From: Tretioscincus oriximinensis
Taxonomy: Eukaryota > Chordata > Lepidosauria > Squamata > Gymnophthalmidae
Direction of reading: 5' to 3'
Assembly: GCA_022410635.1 (NCBI GenBank)
Contig: JAJVDF010000210.1
Location: 254,753-318,752 of the forward strand
DNA length: 64,000 bases
The notes beneath the pieces are model-generated. The model was given only the letters and a program-made list of their open reading frames with translations. It was not told the origin of the DNA and searched no databases. Below, piece by piece: positions 54,051 through 64,000 of the stretch. How positions within the stretch are numbered: position 1 is the stretch's first letter; the number at the start of each line of letters is the position of its first letter. Made by a program: the position numbers and the translations under genes.

Positions 54051-54412
54051 ATTTCAGAGAAATAGACATGTTAATCTTAGTCCAGCAAGTGCTGTAAGAG
54101 GGCTTGTAATACTTGGGACTAACAAGAGAAAGGTAAAAAGAGGAAGCCTTTGGAGAAATGCATGGGTAACACTCAGAGGTATGCATAATTTGTTCCAATT
54201 TTAGGCAATCCAAAATCCTTCGATGTACCTTTTTGCACTTTCTTGCTCCAATATAACATAGTGAATCAGNGACAAAATAATACATCCTATGGCTGGAATG
54301 GATTTCTCTGGGCTGAAGCAGTGTAGTCTTGTCTACGAAAGCTCATGCCACCTACCTTGCCCTTGTTTGTCTCCATGGTGTTACAAGCCCCCATTGCTGG
54401 ACTGTCTTTATG
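54051..54412. mobile_element. PLE remnant with inverted termini
   Basis: Left terminus ATTTCAGAGAAATAGACATG, AGTCCAGCAAGTGCTGTAAG. Right terminus TTGTCTACGAAAGCTCATGC, CACCTACCTTGCCC, AAGCCCCCATTGCTGGAC in opposite orientation. About 150 bp of unrelated-looking sequence lies between. Old copy, no frame. Confidence 0.7.
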
Positions 54413-56551
54413 AAGACAATGATCTATGTCGGACTGTGCAACAGTACCAAAGTTTATACGAGGGTCAGAACAAACTCTTGAATTTCCTGGAGATCTCATT
54501 TTGACAGCTTGCCTTGGTACAACACTTAAATGAGTCTTCTGGTAGTTAAGAATCCATTCTCTGTAGTGAAGTGTATCATTGGTGGATGGAAAGGAAGACC
54601 CAAAATTGATANTGAATAAGGCTACATCTGCGCGCATGGTTCCCCCTCTGCCACATTTTACGATTAACCCAGATTACAGCAATTGCTATTCTGCCNTCAA
54701 ATACTTTGGTATTCCACATTGCTGCCTGTGCAGTCCATGAGGGGAGGGTAGCACCATCATCACATCAATGTCTGAGAAGCTCCCCTGAACAGAATCACAC
54801 CAGAGTTCTCATCGTACATGTGAAAGTCCCACTATCTCACACTACACACAGAGATCCTAGCAGTTGTCTAGAGGGCTCCACAATAGGATCACACAAAATG
54901 AGAGATCAGATATCATGGAGCTACGGAGCTTTGCAGCAAGCTGGTTACTGGCAATATGCAGTGTTCCGAATTTGCTTTGATGTCACTACCATAGAGGTAG
55001 AAATGTGGATGCTGTCTATGTGGCAATGCAGAAAGGGCCTAAGTACCTACGTTCCTCCTATGCTCTTTTGTGGTCGAGTGATTATCCCAAAAAACATTAG
55101 GCATTCACGTATTCAAAAGATACTGTACGTTTTTAGTGAATTACAACTCATTTAAGTTTAGAAATTAACCTTTAGGGTTTTTTTAATTAGAAGTTTCAGA
55201 ATCATAACACGTTCCTAGGCTGCTATGCTTGGTAGTTAATCCNACTGAGCTTCACATAGCGAAAGTCATTCTTGTAGATATGCCTTAAGATCTGGAGAGG
55301 AGGCCTTCCTGCTTGTGCCACAACTCTCAGTTGCAAAGGAAGTGCAATATTACAACTTGCCCTCAACAGAATGACAACACGGTGTATCTACTGTATAAGA
55401 TGATAGTATCAAGAATGGAGGAGTACTGAGATTTAATTGTGTTTCTTAGCTGCTATTAAAAGCTTTTTCACTGACATTTAAGTCTGGGGCACCCAACCTG
55501 TCAAACTCTTCATTTCAAAATGTACACAGTCCAGTTGTTCAAGCAAAAGTGTTATTATCTCTTCTGATACCAGCAGTTTTAAATTAAAATTCAGTGTTAC
55601 AGCCTTTCACACGGTTTTCAAAGCACTACCCATCGCGCTTCAAATGGAGACTTTACTTTCCAAATATCTTTTTGGCAGCCATCCTGTTCCCAACCGAACA
55701 AAACTCTTTGTTATATTTACAAGAGAGTCAACAACCCCATCAAGCCACTGCTTGTCTTGACTGCAATTTAACTGCACAAAAATCCCCCTGTGTTAGATGC
55801 CTGGAGATAATCAGAATCTGAAACCAACTGTGTCCACAGGCAACTGGGAGGAAAAAAAAGAATACTTTTTCTGCATTAGTTCTTTGTTCATTCTTTTGTT
55901 TATCATGAGGCATTAAAAATGGGCTCTGGTCCAGGAGATAATTATGCATTCACAATGAATTACTATATGTGGCAGGGAAACGAAGAAAAGATAGTTCTTG
56001 CAAATAATTTATAAATCCCTTGTTTAGCAAAACGGTCACTGTTTGCATATGTTGCAAAATTCTTTATCCTCCATGAAACGAAAGTGGGTAAAGGTCCTAG
56101 AATTATTCAAACAACACTGATAACAGCCAATAAAAAATATGGAGGGAGACAGACAGCTAGGATGAATCTACATTAATCTAGTTGGTTAATNTTAAGGCAA
56201 TTAGCATTTTCCCTTGCTAGCTAGCAAAAGGAGGTCAGACTGACCCAGAAAGGCTCATATACAGTTTCCTTCTAATAATCATTGAGTTATCATTGGAGAG
56301 GAATATTCATGGCTCTTGAATTTTCCAGCACTTTAGCCCTTAATGGGTACATTTTGCATCTGGACTGAAAAAGCACAGAATTTTNAGTTTTGTTATTATG
56401 AAGGTTAAATATGTCTGACATGCCTACATAGAGCCNCAAGGCTGCTGAAGTATTAGTTTGAAAGAAAAAAGTTGCAATGAAATACCAAACTAAAACCATG
56501 TGCATTATTTTTTGAAAAAAAANTTTTGTCACTTTGATTGAGGTGTATAAA
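54413..56551. other. Long stretch without recognised gene
   Basis: Frames up to 149 codons (54706-55155) show no recognisable domain and no splice-like context I can support. Confidence 0.45.
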
Positions 56552-56672
56552 ATTTTATTTATTTACTTATTCGAATTTTTATTCGATCTTTATCCAAGGA
56601 TCTCGAGGCGGATCACAATCAAAGACCATAAAACAAAACAGAACAATTAAAAATAGAACAGTGTCTTCAAAG

Positions 56673-56953
56673 TAGGGTTGCCATATCTTGGCATCCCCAA
56701 ACNGGGACGTGGGTGGGGTGGGTGCGTGCACGCGCGTGCGCGCACACATGAACAGGCGTGCGCGCGCGCGCATGCACACACACAGACGCTTGTAGAGAGA
56801 CAGGCAGAACCTCTCTTCTCTCACTACAAGCGTCCGTGTGCGNGCGCACGCATGCGCGTGTGCACACAGCTGCTCCTTTGCTAGAGGCTGGGACTATATT
56901 TTAGTCCCCAAAACCGGGTTTGTCCTGGTTTACCCGGACGTATGGCAACCCTA
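56673..56953. mobile_element. hAT-like element (MITE-3) with CG/CA-rich palindromic interior
   Basis: Exact 8-bp duplication CTTCAAAG (56665-56672 and 56954-56961). Termini TAGGGTTGCCATATC and CGTATGGCAACCCTA; TAGGGTTGCCA is a common hAT-type end. The interior is alternating purine-pyrimidine (GCGTGCACGCGCGTGCGCGC, GCGTGCGCGCGCGCGCATGC) on both sides of a hairpin whose arms are AGACGCTTGTAGAGAGA and TCTCACTACAAGCGT. Non-coding, inserted in the L2 3' region. Confidence 0.93.
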
Positions 56954-57257
56954 CTTCAAAGGGAGGGAAATTTTGCCCCAGTGGAAAACAATGGTGAACC
57001 TTTTCACTATGCTTCTGAACATGTACAGTGAAGGTTCCTGATGCACCTCAGAGGGGAAACCATTCAAACAACATGGGGGCTATCAAGAGAAGGCCCTCCC
57101 ANATGTCTAGATCCCTTTGACAAGTGAGCACATTGGAACCATCAGGAGAGCCTCATTGAAGGATCTCGGTATGGGCAGAGGAGCAGTGTTCCTTCAAATA
57201 TTTGTGGCCCTCCCTATAAGTCAATATTAATACCTTGAACNGGACTCCATAGCAAAT

Positions 57258-58190
57258 GAACATAAGAACATAAGAACATAAGAAGAGCCATACTGGATCA
57301 GGCCACAGCCCATCNAGTCCAGCATTCTGTGTCACACAGAGGCCCACCAGATGCACCTGGGCAGTCTGAACAGAGGAAAGCAAAATATGCTCCTGTTCAT
57401 GACTCCCTGCAAACGGTATTCCAGGAGTCCTGCCTGTTGCTCCATCCCAGAGGCAACATCCAGACATCCATCCTAGTATCCATTTATACCTTTGGTGTCC
57501 ATAAACCTGTCTAGTCCTGTCTTGAAACTATCCAAGCTGTTAGCTACCACTACCTCTTCAGGAAGTAAATTCCACAGGCCGATGACCCTCTGGGTGAAAA
57601 AATACTTTCCTTTGTCTGTTCTCACTTTTCTACCAAACAGTTTTAAGGAGTGCCCTCTGGTCCTTGTGTTGTTTGATAGAGAAAACATTTTTTCTCTATT
57701 CACCCTGTCGATCCCATGCATGATTTTGTACACTTCAATCAGATCACCCCTCAAACGTCTCCTTTCAAGGCTGAAGAGGCCCAAACGTTGCAGCCTTGCT
57801 TCGTAAGGGAGGTGCTCCAGACCCTTGATCATTTTTGTTGCCCTCTTCTGCACCTTCTCCAATTCCAAAATATCTCTCTTGAGATGTGGTGACCAGAATT
57901 GAACACAGTATTCCAAATGTGGCCTCACCACAGATTTATAAAGAGGCAAAACAACATTTGCTGACTTGTTTTCGATTCCTTTCCTAATTATCCCCAACAT
58001 GGAATTTGCCTTTTTTGCTGCTGCTGCACACTGGGTTGACATTTTCATTGAATTGTCCACTAATACCCCAAGATCCTTTTCTTGCTCGGTCACAGAAAGC
58101 TTGGTTCCCATCAGGTGGTAGGAGTATTTTGGGTTCTTTGCCCCAATATGCATGACCTTGCACTTGCTTAAGTTGAAGTGCAATAATATG
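57258..58190 (-). pseudogene. Long CR1 fragment inserted into an L2
   Basis: Begins GAACATAAGAACATAAGAAC (several terminal octamers). The frame has LHFNLSKCKVMHIGAKN, LSVTEQEKDLGVLVDNSMKM, AAAAKKANSMLGIIRKGIEN, YKSVVRPHLEYCVQFWSP, ERRRLRGDLIEVYKIMHGID, VIGLWNLLPEEVVVANSLDS and MDTKGINGY. It covers the C-terminal third of CR1 ORF2 without a stop, the best CR1 frame in the window. The open frame starts about 20-25 codons further upstream in L2 DNA, so its N-terminus is chimeric. It lacks endonuclease and the RT core. Confidence 0.92.
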
Positions 58191-58990
58191 CATCTGGCCA
58201 CTGCAGTGTTTGAACAGTCTTCAAGGGTAGCCCCACTAGAGAACATTACAATAATCAAGCCTGGAAGTTACCAGAGCATCAAGTAATGTGGGCAGGATGT
58301 TTCTGTCCAAAACCAGCTGTACTTGGAAATAGGCATTCCTGGTTGCCATCTGCACCTGAGCATCAAGCATCCGTTCAGAGTCCAAGAGCAGCCCCAGATT
58401 ACGCACCTGTCTTTTCCAGGGCAAAGAAACCCCATCAAGAACAGGATGNATCCATTCTTCATGGCCACAAGACTCCTAACACAGAGAACTTCTGTCTTAC
58501 CTGGAATCAGTTTCTATTGGTCCAGATCCAACCCATTGCTGCCTCCAAGCACCTGTCAAACACTCCAATTGCATCTTTTGTTTCAGGTGACATGGAAAGA
58601 CCTGGTGTCATCTGGATATTGTTGGCACCTCCTTCCAAACCATTTGATGATCTCTCCCAGCAGCTTCATATCAATGTTAAATAACATGGGAGATAAAATT
58701 GATACTTGCAAGTGAGTTCCCAGTGAGTCAAGCTACAATCTTCCACAACCACACTTTGGTATCAATCTTGGAGATAGAATCAGAACCACTGCAATATAGT
58801 GCCTCCAACTGCTAGAATCTGCAACCCCTCCAGGTAAATACCGTAGTCAACAGTTTCAAAAGTCACTGAGAGATCCTGGAAAATTACAGAGTAACACAGT
58901 AAGACTACTACAGTCTCTCTATCTTTCTCCTAGAGAAAGTGACACATGACAAACATGGAGCACCTGGTGAAAATTTCTTTTTCCTCCATC

Positions 58991-59804
58991 ATTAAAGCTG
59001 TAATCTTTAGTAAAGTATGTTTTTTGGTGGTAATCCTAGTTTGTCTACACCCCTTCTTCGCACAGCATGCATCTGGAGCGGTCTAATCTGCTCTATTTGA
59101 CTATGTGCATGAACCTAATAGGGTTTAGCATAATTTAATAAAGATGCAGTCATACATATTTTGTATGTCTGAAGATGACAGTGAAAATCTTTATGAATGA
59201 ACTCTGAGTTGACTGATTTTCACAAAAATGGTCAGNAACTACTGGAGTGAGTAGGGTTCTTTTATTCATTCATTCCCAATCTTGCTACATGTTGCAGCAA
59301 TAATTTTTATAATTCGATTGGGTGTAAAATGCACATTAGTTGAGTGTCTCAAACATCTAGTGGGTGAATATATATTTCATATGATTTCATATATAGCTCC
59401 ATTATTCCTTAGCACTTACTATTATTTGTGAAATTNCATGTCTCACCCTGAATATCTGTGTTTCTCACTAGCAAATAGAATCACACATTAAAAACTTAAA
59501 ATAGATAATTACTGAACATCTCAAGGAACATCTCAAACTGTTAAAACTTCCATGGGGATAAAAATGCAAAAAAGAAAATTTCCTGTGGCATTGTGACAAA
59601 AATAGCTACCCATAATAGCAATAATAGAAAAAAGGATGTAAACTTGAAAGTAATAATTCTGTGAAACTAACAAGATGGCTAAAGACACTGAGAAGCTTAA
59701 AAAAGTAAAACAAAGTAAATTTCACTCAGGAAAGCATTTCATAAGTACAGGGCCACTACTAAAAAGGCCCCGCTTTCTTGATGTTCAGCTTCTTCTAGGT
59801 TTGG
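58991..59804. other. Stretch without recognised gene
   Basis: No recognised content. Confidence 0.5.
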
Positions 59805-59928
59805 TAGGTCTTGTAGAACCTTAGAGACGAACAAGAAAAAAGTAGGCAGCATGAGCTTTCTTAGACAAGTCTACTTCTTTAGTTTTGCCTACCACAAAAG
59901 CTCATGCTGCCTATCTTTTGTCTTTTTC
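59805..59928. mobile_element. PLE palindromic remnant
   Basis: Left arm GACGAACAAGAAAAAAGTAG, GCAGCATGAGCTTTCTTAGA, CAAGTCTACTTCTTTAG; right arm AAAAGCTCATGCTGCCTATC. The centre is short, and the hammerhead-like core remains only on the left (minus strand). Confidence 0.75.
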
Positions 59929-60530
59929 AGAGAAATAGCCGTGTTAGTCTTAGGCCCTATCCCCATGCATGTTTTCCAGTGAGCTTGATGCAACATTACT
60001 TTCAGTCCACCTCATGCATTGGGGAGAGGTCACACAGGTACAGCGATCCACTCCCTTGTTGTGGAATTATTTGTCACGCAGTCTGTGCAATTCAAAAGCG
60101 GACATTTTGTAAAATCCAAAAGAAAGCTTTGTGGGGATACCGAGGTATTGTGAACTTGGCTAATCTCATGAGACTTCAGGAAGAAATGTAAAAGTTCATT
60201 GACTCTTGGCTCACAGATAATATTTGGAAATTGTAGGCAGGCTGGACTTGTAATAGGCAAGCACAGCGATTCCTTATGGGGCTCATCATGAGATGACACT
60301 GCTAGCCAGAATTGGAGCAGCGTGTACATTAAGATGGGCCTGATGATGATCACTTTTTTTTAAAAAAAAGCATGGCAAACCATGAGNTGGGGAACCATCC
60401 TTTGTTAGAAAGTCCAGCAANGGGGCTCGTAGCATTTGTTAACCTCTAAGGTATTTTGACAGACACAAACACACTTACTAGATATTATGGACCATGACTA
60501 ATGTGGCTACTGCTTTGAAATTTTCGTCTA
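59929..60530. mobile_element. Second PLE remnant, interrupted by family D copy 3
   Basis: The left terminus CAGAGAAATAGCCGTGTTAG ends at about 59962. After the family D insert (59963-60403) the PLE resumes AAAGTCCAGCAANGGGGCTC, TTAACCTCTAAGGTATTTTG. The inverted outer end TGACTAATGTGGCTACTGCT, TTGAAATT closes it at about 60526. Confidence 0.65.
59963..60403 (+). mobile_element. Family D element, copy 3, nested in a PLE
   Basis: Body blocks AAAATCCAAAAGAAAGCTTT, GTGGGGAT, GACTTCAGGAAGAAATGTAA, AGGCAAGCACAGCGATTCC, then AAGCATGGCAAACCATGAG. The ends AGGCCCTATCCCCATGCATG and CATGAGNTGGGGAACCATCC are imperfect inverted repeats. Flanks TGTTAGTC and TGTTAGAA match at six of eight bases, a possible decayed 8-bp duplication. 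Confidence 0.6.
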
Positions 60531-60559
60531 GGTTTGTCTTAGTATTGGGAAGAGTGGGA

Positions 60560-61972
60560 GGGAACGACCCAATTTAAACCCAATTTAAAATATATTTTAC
60601 AAATAAGAAAATCAGCATCAGCAGTGAAGATTCCAACATTAGCAACTGCTTACTTCTGGTATTTTTGTGAAATTCTTTCTCTTATAATATGCATATATTC
60701 AGGAAGCTTACAAAAAAATCCCCAAATAAAGTGGACAGGTACACATGCATGAATGGAATAGGAATTATCCCAAAAGTAAATATCAGAAGTTAGAGACCTG
60801 GAATTAGTTTGGGATTTTTCTTTTCCTTAGGCTACAAGAGGCAGCATCCAAAATCTATTTAATCAATACTCCTTTGCAGCATTTCTATCAAGCAGTTCTA
60901 TGATGAGCAACATCCAGTTAAGGAAGAAAAATAAGAGAGACATTTACACCGATAGGGCTAAACTGGCTTCCTTATAGCGCTCTAAAAGGGCATTTAGATT
61001 GCAAACTTTGCAAGACACAATAAAAAGACCATCAGTTAGTTATGTGGAAATACTGAAAGATAAACAAAAGACCAAAAAGGATCCATCACAAAGTTATATT
61101 CATTAATAACAGAGTTACAAATCCATTTGCTAATGGTATTAAAATNAACAGGGAAGCAGACATAGGTGAGTCAATTTCTGAAGAAACCTGGAAGAGACTA
61201 GCAAATATTAAATGTGAGTGGTATGTGGGATCGGTTAAAATGCGGGAATCACACAAAGGTCCTGTTCCATTGGTATAGGTCTCCTGATTGAAAGCATTAT
61301 GAGTAAGAACAACAATAGCTGCAGGAGAGGGTTCATGGGAATACCATATTGCTTTCATTCATGGTGGGAGTGTAGGAAGGTCAACCAACTTTTGGAGGGA
61401 AATGGATTGTGAACTCAAGAAAGTGTTTCCCTGAATCTTGGATAGGTCACCAAAAACGTATCCATTGCAAAATTATAATAAACTGCAATTGAGTACTAAC
61501 AAGGAATCGGCAATGCATAAAAAGTTCTACATTGAAAGGTGGTAATTGTGAGAAAATGTAGAAATCTGGACAATTTACAAATTGAGGAATTCCAAATAAT
61601 AGGAACAACCACATAATTTAATCATAAGCATATTGGCTCTGCTTCTTAATTCTTTGGAAACATGGAGATCCATGGAAATCCAAAGCAGGGATGTAATCTT
61701 AAAATGGATATGATGAGCTAAGAAGGAGGAGAAAGAAAGGGAATAGAAGATTATGGTTGGTTAGATTGGTTTAAGTACTTTAGGTAAGACTGTGTTGAGT
61801 ATTCTAGATAACGTAATTTTATATTTCATTTAATTATTATTTTTTGTTATATTTCTTTGTATTTGTATTTAAGCCTGGAATATTGAATTGTAAGGAATCA
61901 AGAATGGAAGCTATAATTATGAAATGTAATTACTTTAATGTAAATAAATGCTTAGAAAAAAAAGAAAAAAAT
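60560..61972 (+). pseudogene. Degraded L1 ORF2 C-terminus and 3' UTR
   Basis: Frames in pieces: RCRRGFMGIPYCFHSWWECR then KVNQLL at about 61300-61400, matching the HMWWECPKVQKFW-type zinc-knuckle end of L1 ORF2. A long A/T-rich 3' UTR ends TAAATAAATGCTTAGAAAAA, AAAGAAAAAAATG. The start is uncertain; 60560-60950 is only loosely L1-like. Confidence 0.6.
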
Positions 61973-62934
61973 GCAATATTTCTTTAATACTTTGAAGAAA
62001 ATCTGATCTGATTATCAGTTATGCGTGTTTTAATGCTCTGCTTGTAATTGTAATTTTAATACAATTCTATATGCCATTTAGTTACAGATGATAAATTAAA
62101 GTAAAATTAAGGAAATGTCACATAAATTGGTGAAAAACGCAGCCTTATACACTGTACAGTTCAGGCCATGTATCATTGCATTCCATTTTTTATTCATATA
62201 TGAATGTTTGTCATTCAGACATGAGTGCAGCTGGCATTAAAATGCTCAAAGGAAATCCTCTGGGATATCTTAGAAAGAGATGTGGCAAGGCAAAGACTTC
62301 TGTCCTGTTTTTGTCTTAAGAAGAGTTCTTAAGGTGAAGAATAGCCCAGATGACGGTTTCATTCAGCAAAGAATAGAGACATGTTTTTCAAATCAATATA
62401 AAACAGAGAGTTATTGACTTCAACCTTCCTAGAGCTGTGAAACTAGCTACTTTCAAAAGCATTTTCTGGACTCCCATAAAGAAAAGCAAAGATCAAGTTA
62501 TTCTCATTATTGGTATCAGGGTGTCTTTGATCACTGGAACAGGAAAAGGACAAAGGATTAGATAATACCTTGGGCAGCATATATTTTATCCCTGAAGCAG
62601 TACCTAAGCAAGACAGCTTAAGAAAAACGACGGAAATCGTGACTGCTTGAACTCCATAAAAGGACATGAGCATTAATATTCTTAGTGCAAGACCAAAACC
62701 TTTGTGCCACTTAAATTATATACATATATTTCAGAGAAGCAGAATGAATAGTATTAATGACTGTGCTTTGCTGGGTTACCAATTGTATTTCTGAGGTTCA
62801 ATTGGCAAGGACATTCAGAAGAATAGAGGAAGAATTTATCTGGAAGTAAGATTTTAGCATTCAAAAAGAGAAAACTAATTTTACCAGTGATTACCTATGA
62901 ATCTATGACCCTTTCCATATTGGTCCTTAATATG
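61973..62934. other. Stretch without recognised gene
   Basis: No recognised content. Confidence 0.5.
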
Positions 62935-63111
62935 TAGGCTGACCAGATAACCCCTTTGGGGGGGGGGGTGAAAACCCGGGTTTGTGGTGCCTCCTGGTTT
63001 TTCCTGAGGGAAAAAAAAATAAAAAGAAAGATTTTCTTCAGCAAAAACTGTGAGGCACTCCAAAACCGGGTTTCTACCCCTCCCCCCCCAAGGAGTCATC
63101 TGGTCAGTCCA
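62935..63111. mobile_element. MITE-1 copy e with exact 8-bp target duplication
   Basis: TTAATATG on both sides (62927-62934 and 63112-63119). Begins TAGGCTGACCAGATAACCCC and ends GAGTCATCTGGTCAGTCCA. Arms pair through GTGGTGCCTCCTGGTTTTTC and the complement of GCAAAAACTGTGAGGCAC. 177 bp, non-coding. Confidence 0.93.
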
Positions 63112-63119
63112 TTAATATG

Positions 63120-64000
63120 GGAAATATATTGTAATTCAAAATACAAGTCTACCAGCTGCATGCAAGTGAAGGATGTTGCCAGGCCCCCTTTGGTATAAAA
63201 GCAAATATGATGGAACCAATCATTGTAACTTCCAGTGCAATTTTAATGCCTTGTTTGAGGCATTAAATGTGCTAGAAGCTAGGAAATGTCCCCTTCTTTC
63301 CCTGCAAGACATGTCAGCTTTGACATGGTTCACCTATGATATGGCAAAGGCACAAATCAGAAGGCACCAGACTGCCTTGCAACAAGGAATCCTGAGGCCT
63401 CTGCACATTACTCTTTAGTCCATTTGGTTGTTTCCAAGGTTTTAAATCTATCTGAAAAGGTTCACTAAACCTGCTAAAATCTGGAATTTTCACCCATCCC
63501 CACAGGCCTCTCAAATTTTTATGGTTTTTCATTTGACATAATTGGGTAGGAGAAAAGGAGAAAAAGGCCATACACATCAAGACCTACATACATTCGGATG
63601 TAATTGGAACTATCTTTGTGTTAGTGTAGTGAATGGCATTAGCAGTCAATTCCCTTGAGTAACCAGTGCATAAATGTGGTCTGATAATGTCTTCAGACAT
63701 TGGAACCATGGACAGTATCGTGTTATGGAACGTCCAATAAATAAAGTTAATATAATTCTAACAGAAGCAAAGGTTAACCAGATAAAAATGATTTTATGCC
63801 CTACAGAGAATATGAACGGAACAAAGGGTGGAGGGAAATCCCCTCCTATGCATGCAACAGAACTCTGAACACCAATTTAAGTTGTTACAGATGATCAGTG
63901 GATTCAGAGATTGGAAAATAATGATCCCATCAAAGGACTAATGATGATGTACCAGAGTTAAAATGAAATCTTCTCTAACTGACCATGTACTGAATGATGT
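63120..64000. other. Stretch without recognised gene to the right edge
   Basis: Frames up to 88 codons with no domain. Confidence 0.5.

Larger units (their letters stand above)
56552..58990 (-). pseudogene. L2 LINE split by a hAT-like element and a CR1
   Basis: Three minus-strand L2 pieces in correct order. 58190-58990: RT region, with VRNLGLLLDSERMLDAQVQM, LLDALVTSRLDYCNVL, then GLPLKTV-like codons ending near 58190. 56962-57257: FKVLILTYREGHKYLKEHC and downstream sequence. 56552-56672: 3' tail with GATCTCGAGGCGGATCACAA and TTATTTATTTACTTATTCGA. The plus strand of the RT part also shows AAATAACATGGGAGATAAAA, upstream RT sequence. About 30 codons between the first two pieces are missing at the CR1 junction. 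Confidence 0.8.

Noticed and set aside
54706..55155. 149-codon plus frame
   Set aside because: No domain, no homology I can recognise, no promoter or splice context; compatible with chance.
57473..58258. 261-codon minus frame as a host gene
   Set aside because: All recognisable sequence is CR1 ORF2 C-terminus with a short L2-derived start.

Overview
The window reads as vertebrate nuclear DNA, most likely from a squamate reptile. This rests on the repeat content: CR1 copies ending in TTCTTATG or ATTCTATG octamers, L2-clade and L1 LINEs, tRNA-derived SINEs with (CTT)n tails, Penelope-like elements (PLEs), and hAT-type MITEs with 8-bp target duplications. The lizard assignment is inference. I found no exon of a host gene, no RNA gene outside SINE heads, and no bacterial-style operon. 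The window looks like an intergenic or deeply intronic repeat graveyard. Single-base n calls are scattered through it, the pattern expected if heterozygous ambiguity codes were turned into n.

Layout. 0-9 kb: an L1 ORF2 remnant (minus), a hAT-type MITE (MITE-1), two CR1 copies. 9-16 kb: an L2-like 3' end, a SINE with a 200-bp (AAG)n tail, another MITE-1, an L1 with a degenerate target duplication, a CR1 and a tRNA-SINE. 16-18.1 kb: two 5'-truncated L1 insertions in tandem, with 12-bp and 16-bp perfect target duplications; the second ends in a 168-bp near-perfect palindrome. 19-23.5 kb: an L2 endonuclease fragment, then an L1 hit by a palindromic MITE and by a PLE encoding a GIY-YIG domain, then a CR1. 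26-31 kb: CR1, SINE and L2-like fragments, and a candidate solo LTR. 31.3-33.4 kb: two copies of an unnamed palindrome-rich family (G); a third is at 49.2 kb. 34-40 kb: a CR1 hit by MITE-1, a hAT-like element, a 190-bp PLE palindrome with a 10-bp target duplication, an (ATT)n array, and another MITE-1. 41-53 kb: L2 copies (one fairly intact at 47.8-48.6 kb), SINEs, family G, a PLE remnant and L1 remnants. 54-61 kb: PLE remnants, an L2 split by a Z-DNA-prone hAT-like element and by a CR1, and an L1. 62.9 kb: a fifth MITE-1.

No set of genes works together here; the story is one of nested transposition. The most notable structures are the inverted-terminus PLEs with hammerhead-ribozyme-like cores, the snap-back palindrome at the 3' end of an L1, the palindrome-rich family G, and several TIR families delimited by exact 8-bp duplications. 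I see no convincing undescribed gene system. Family letters (D, E, F, G) and MITE numbers are local labels used only in this answer.
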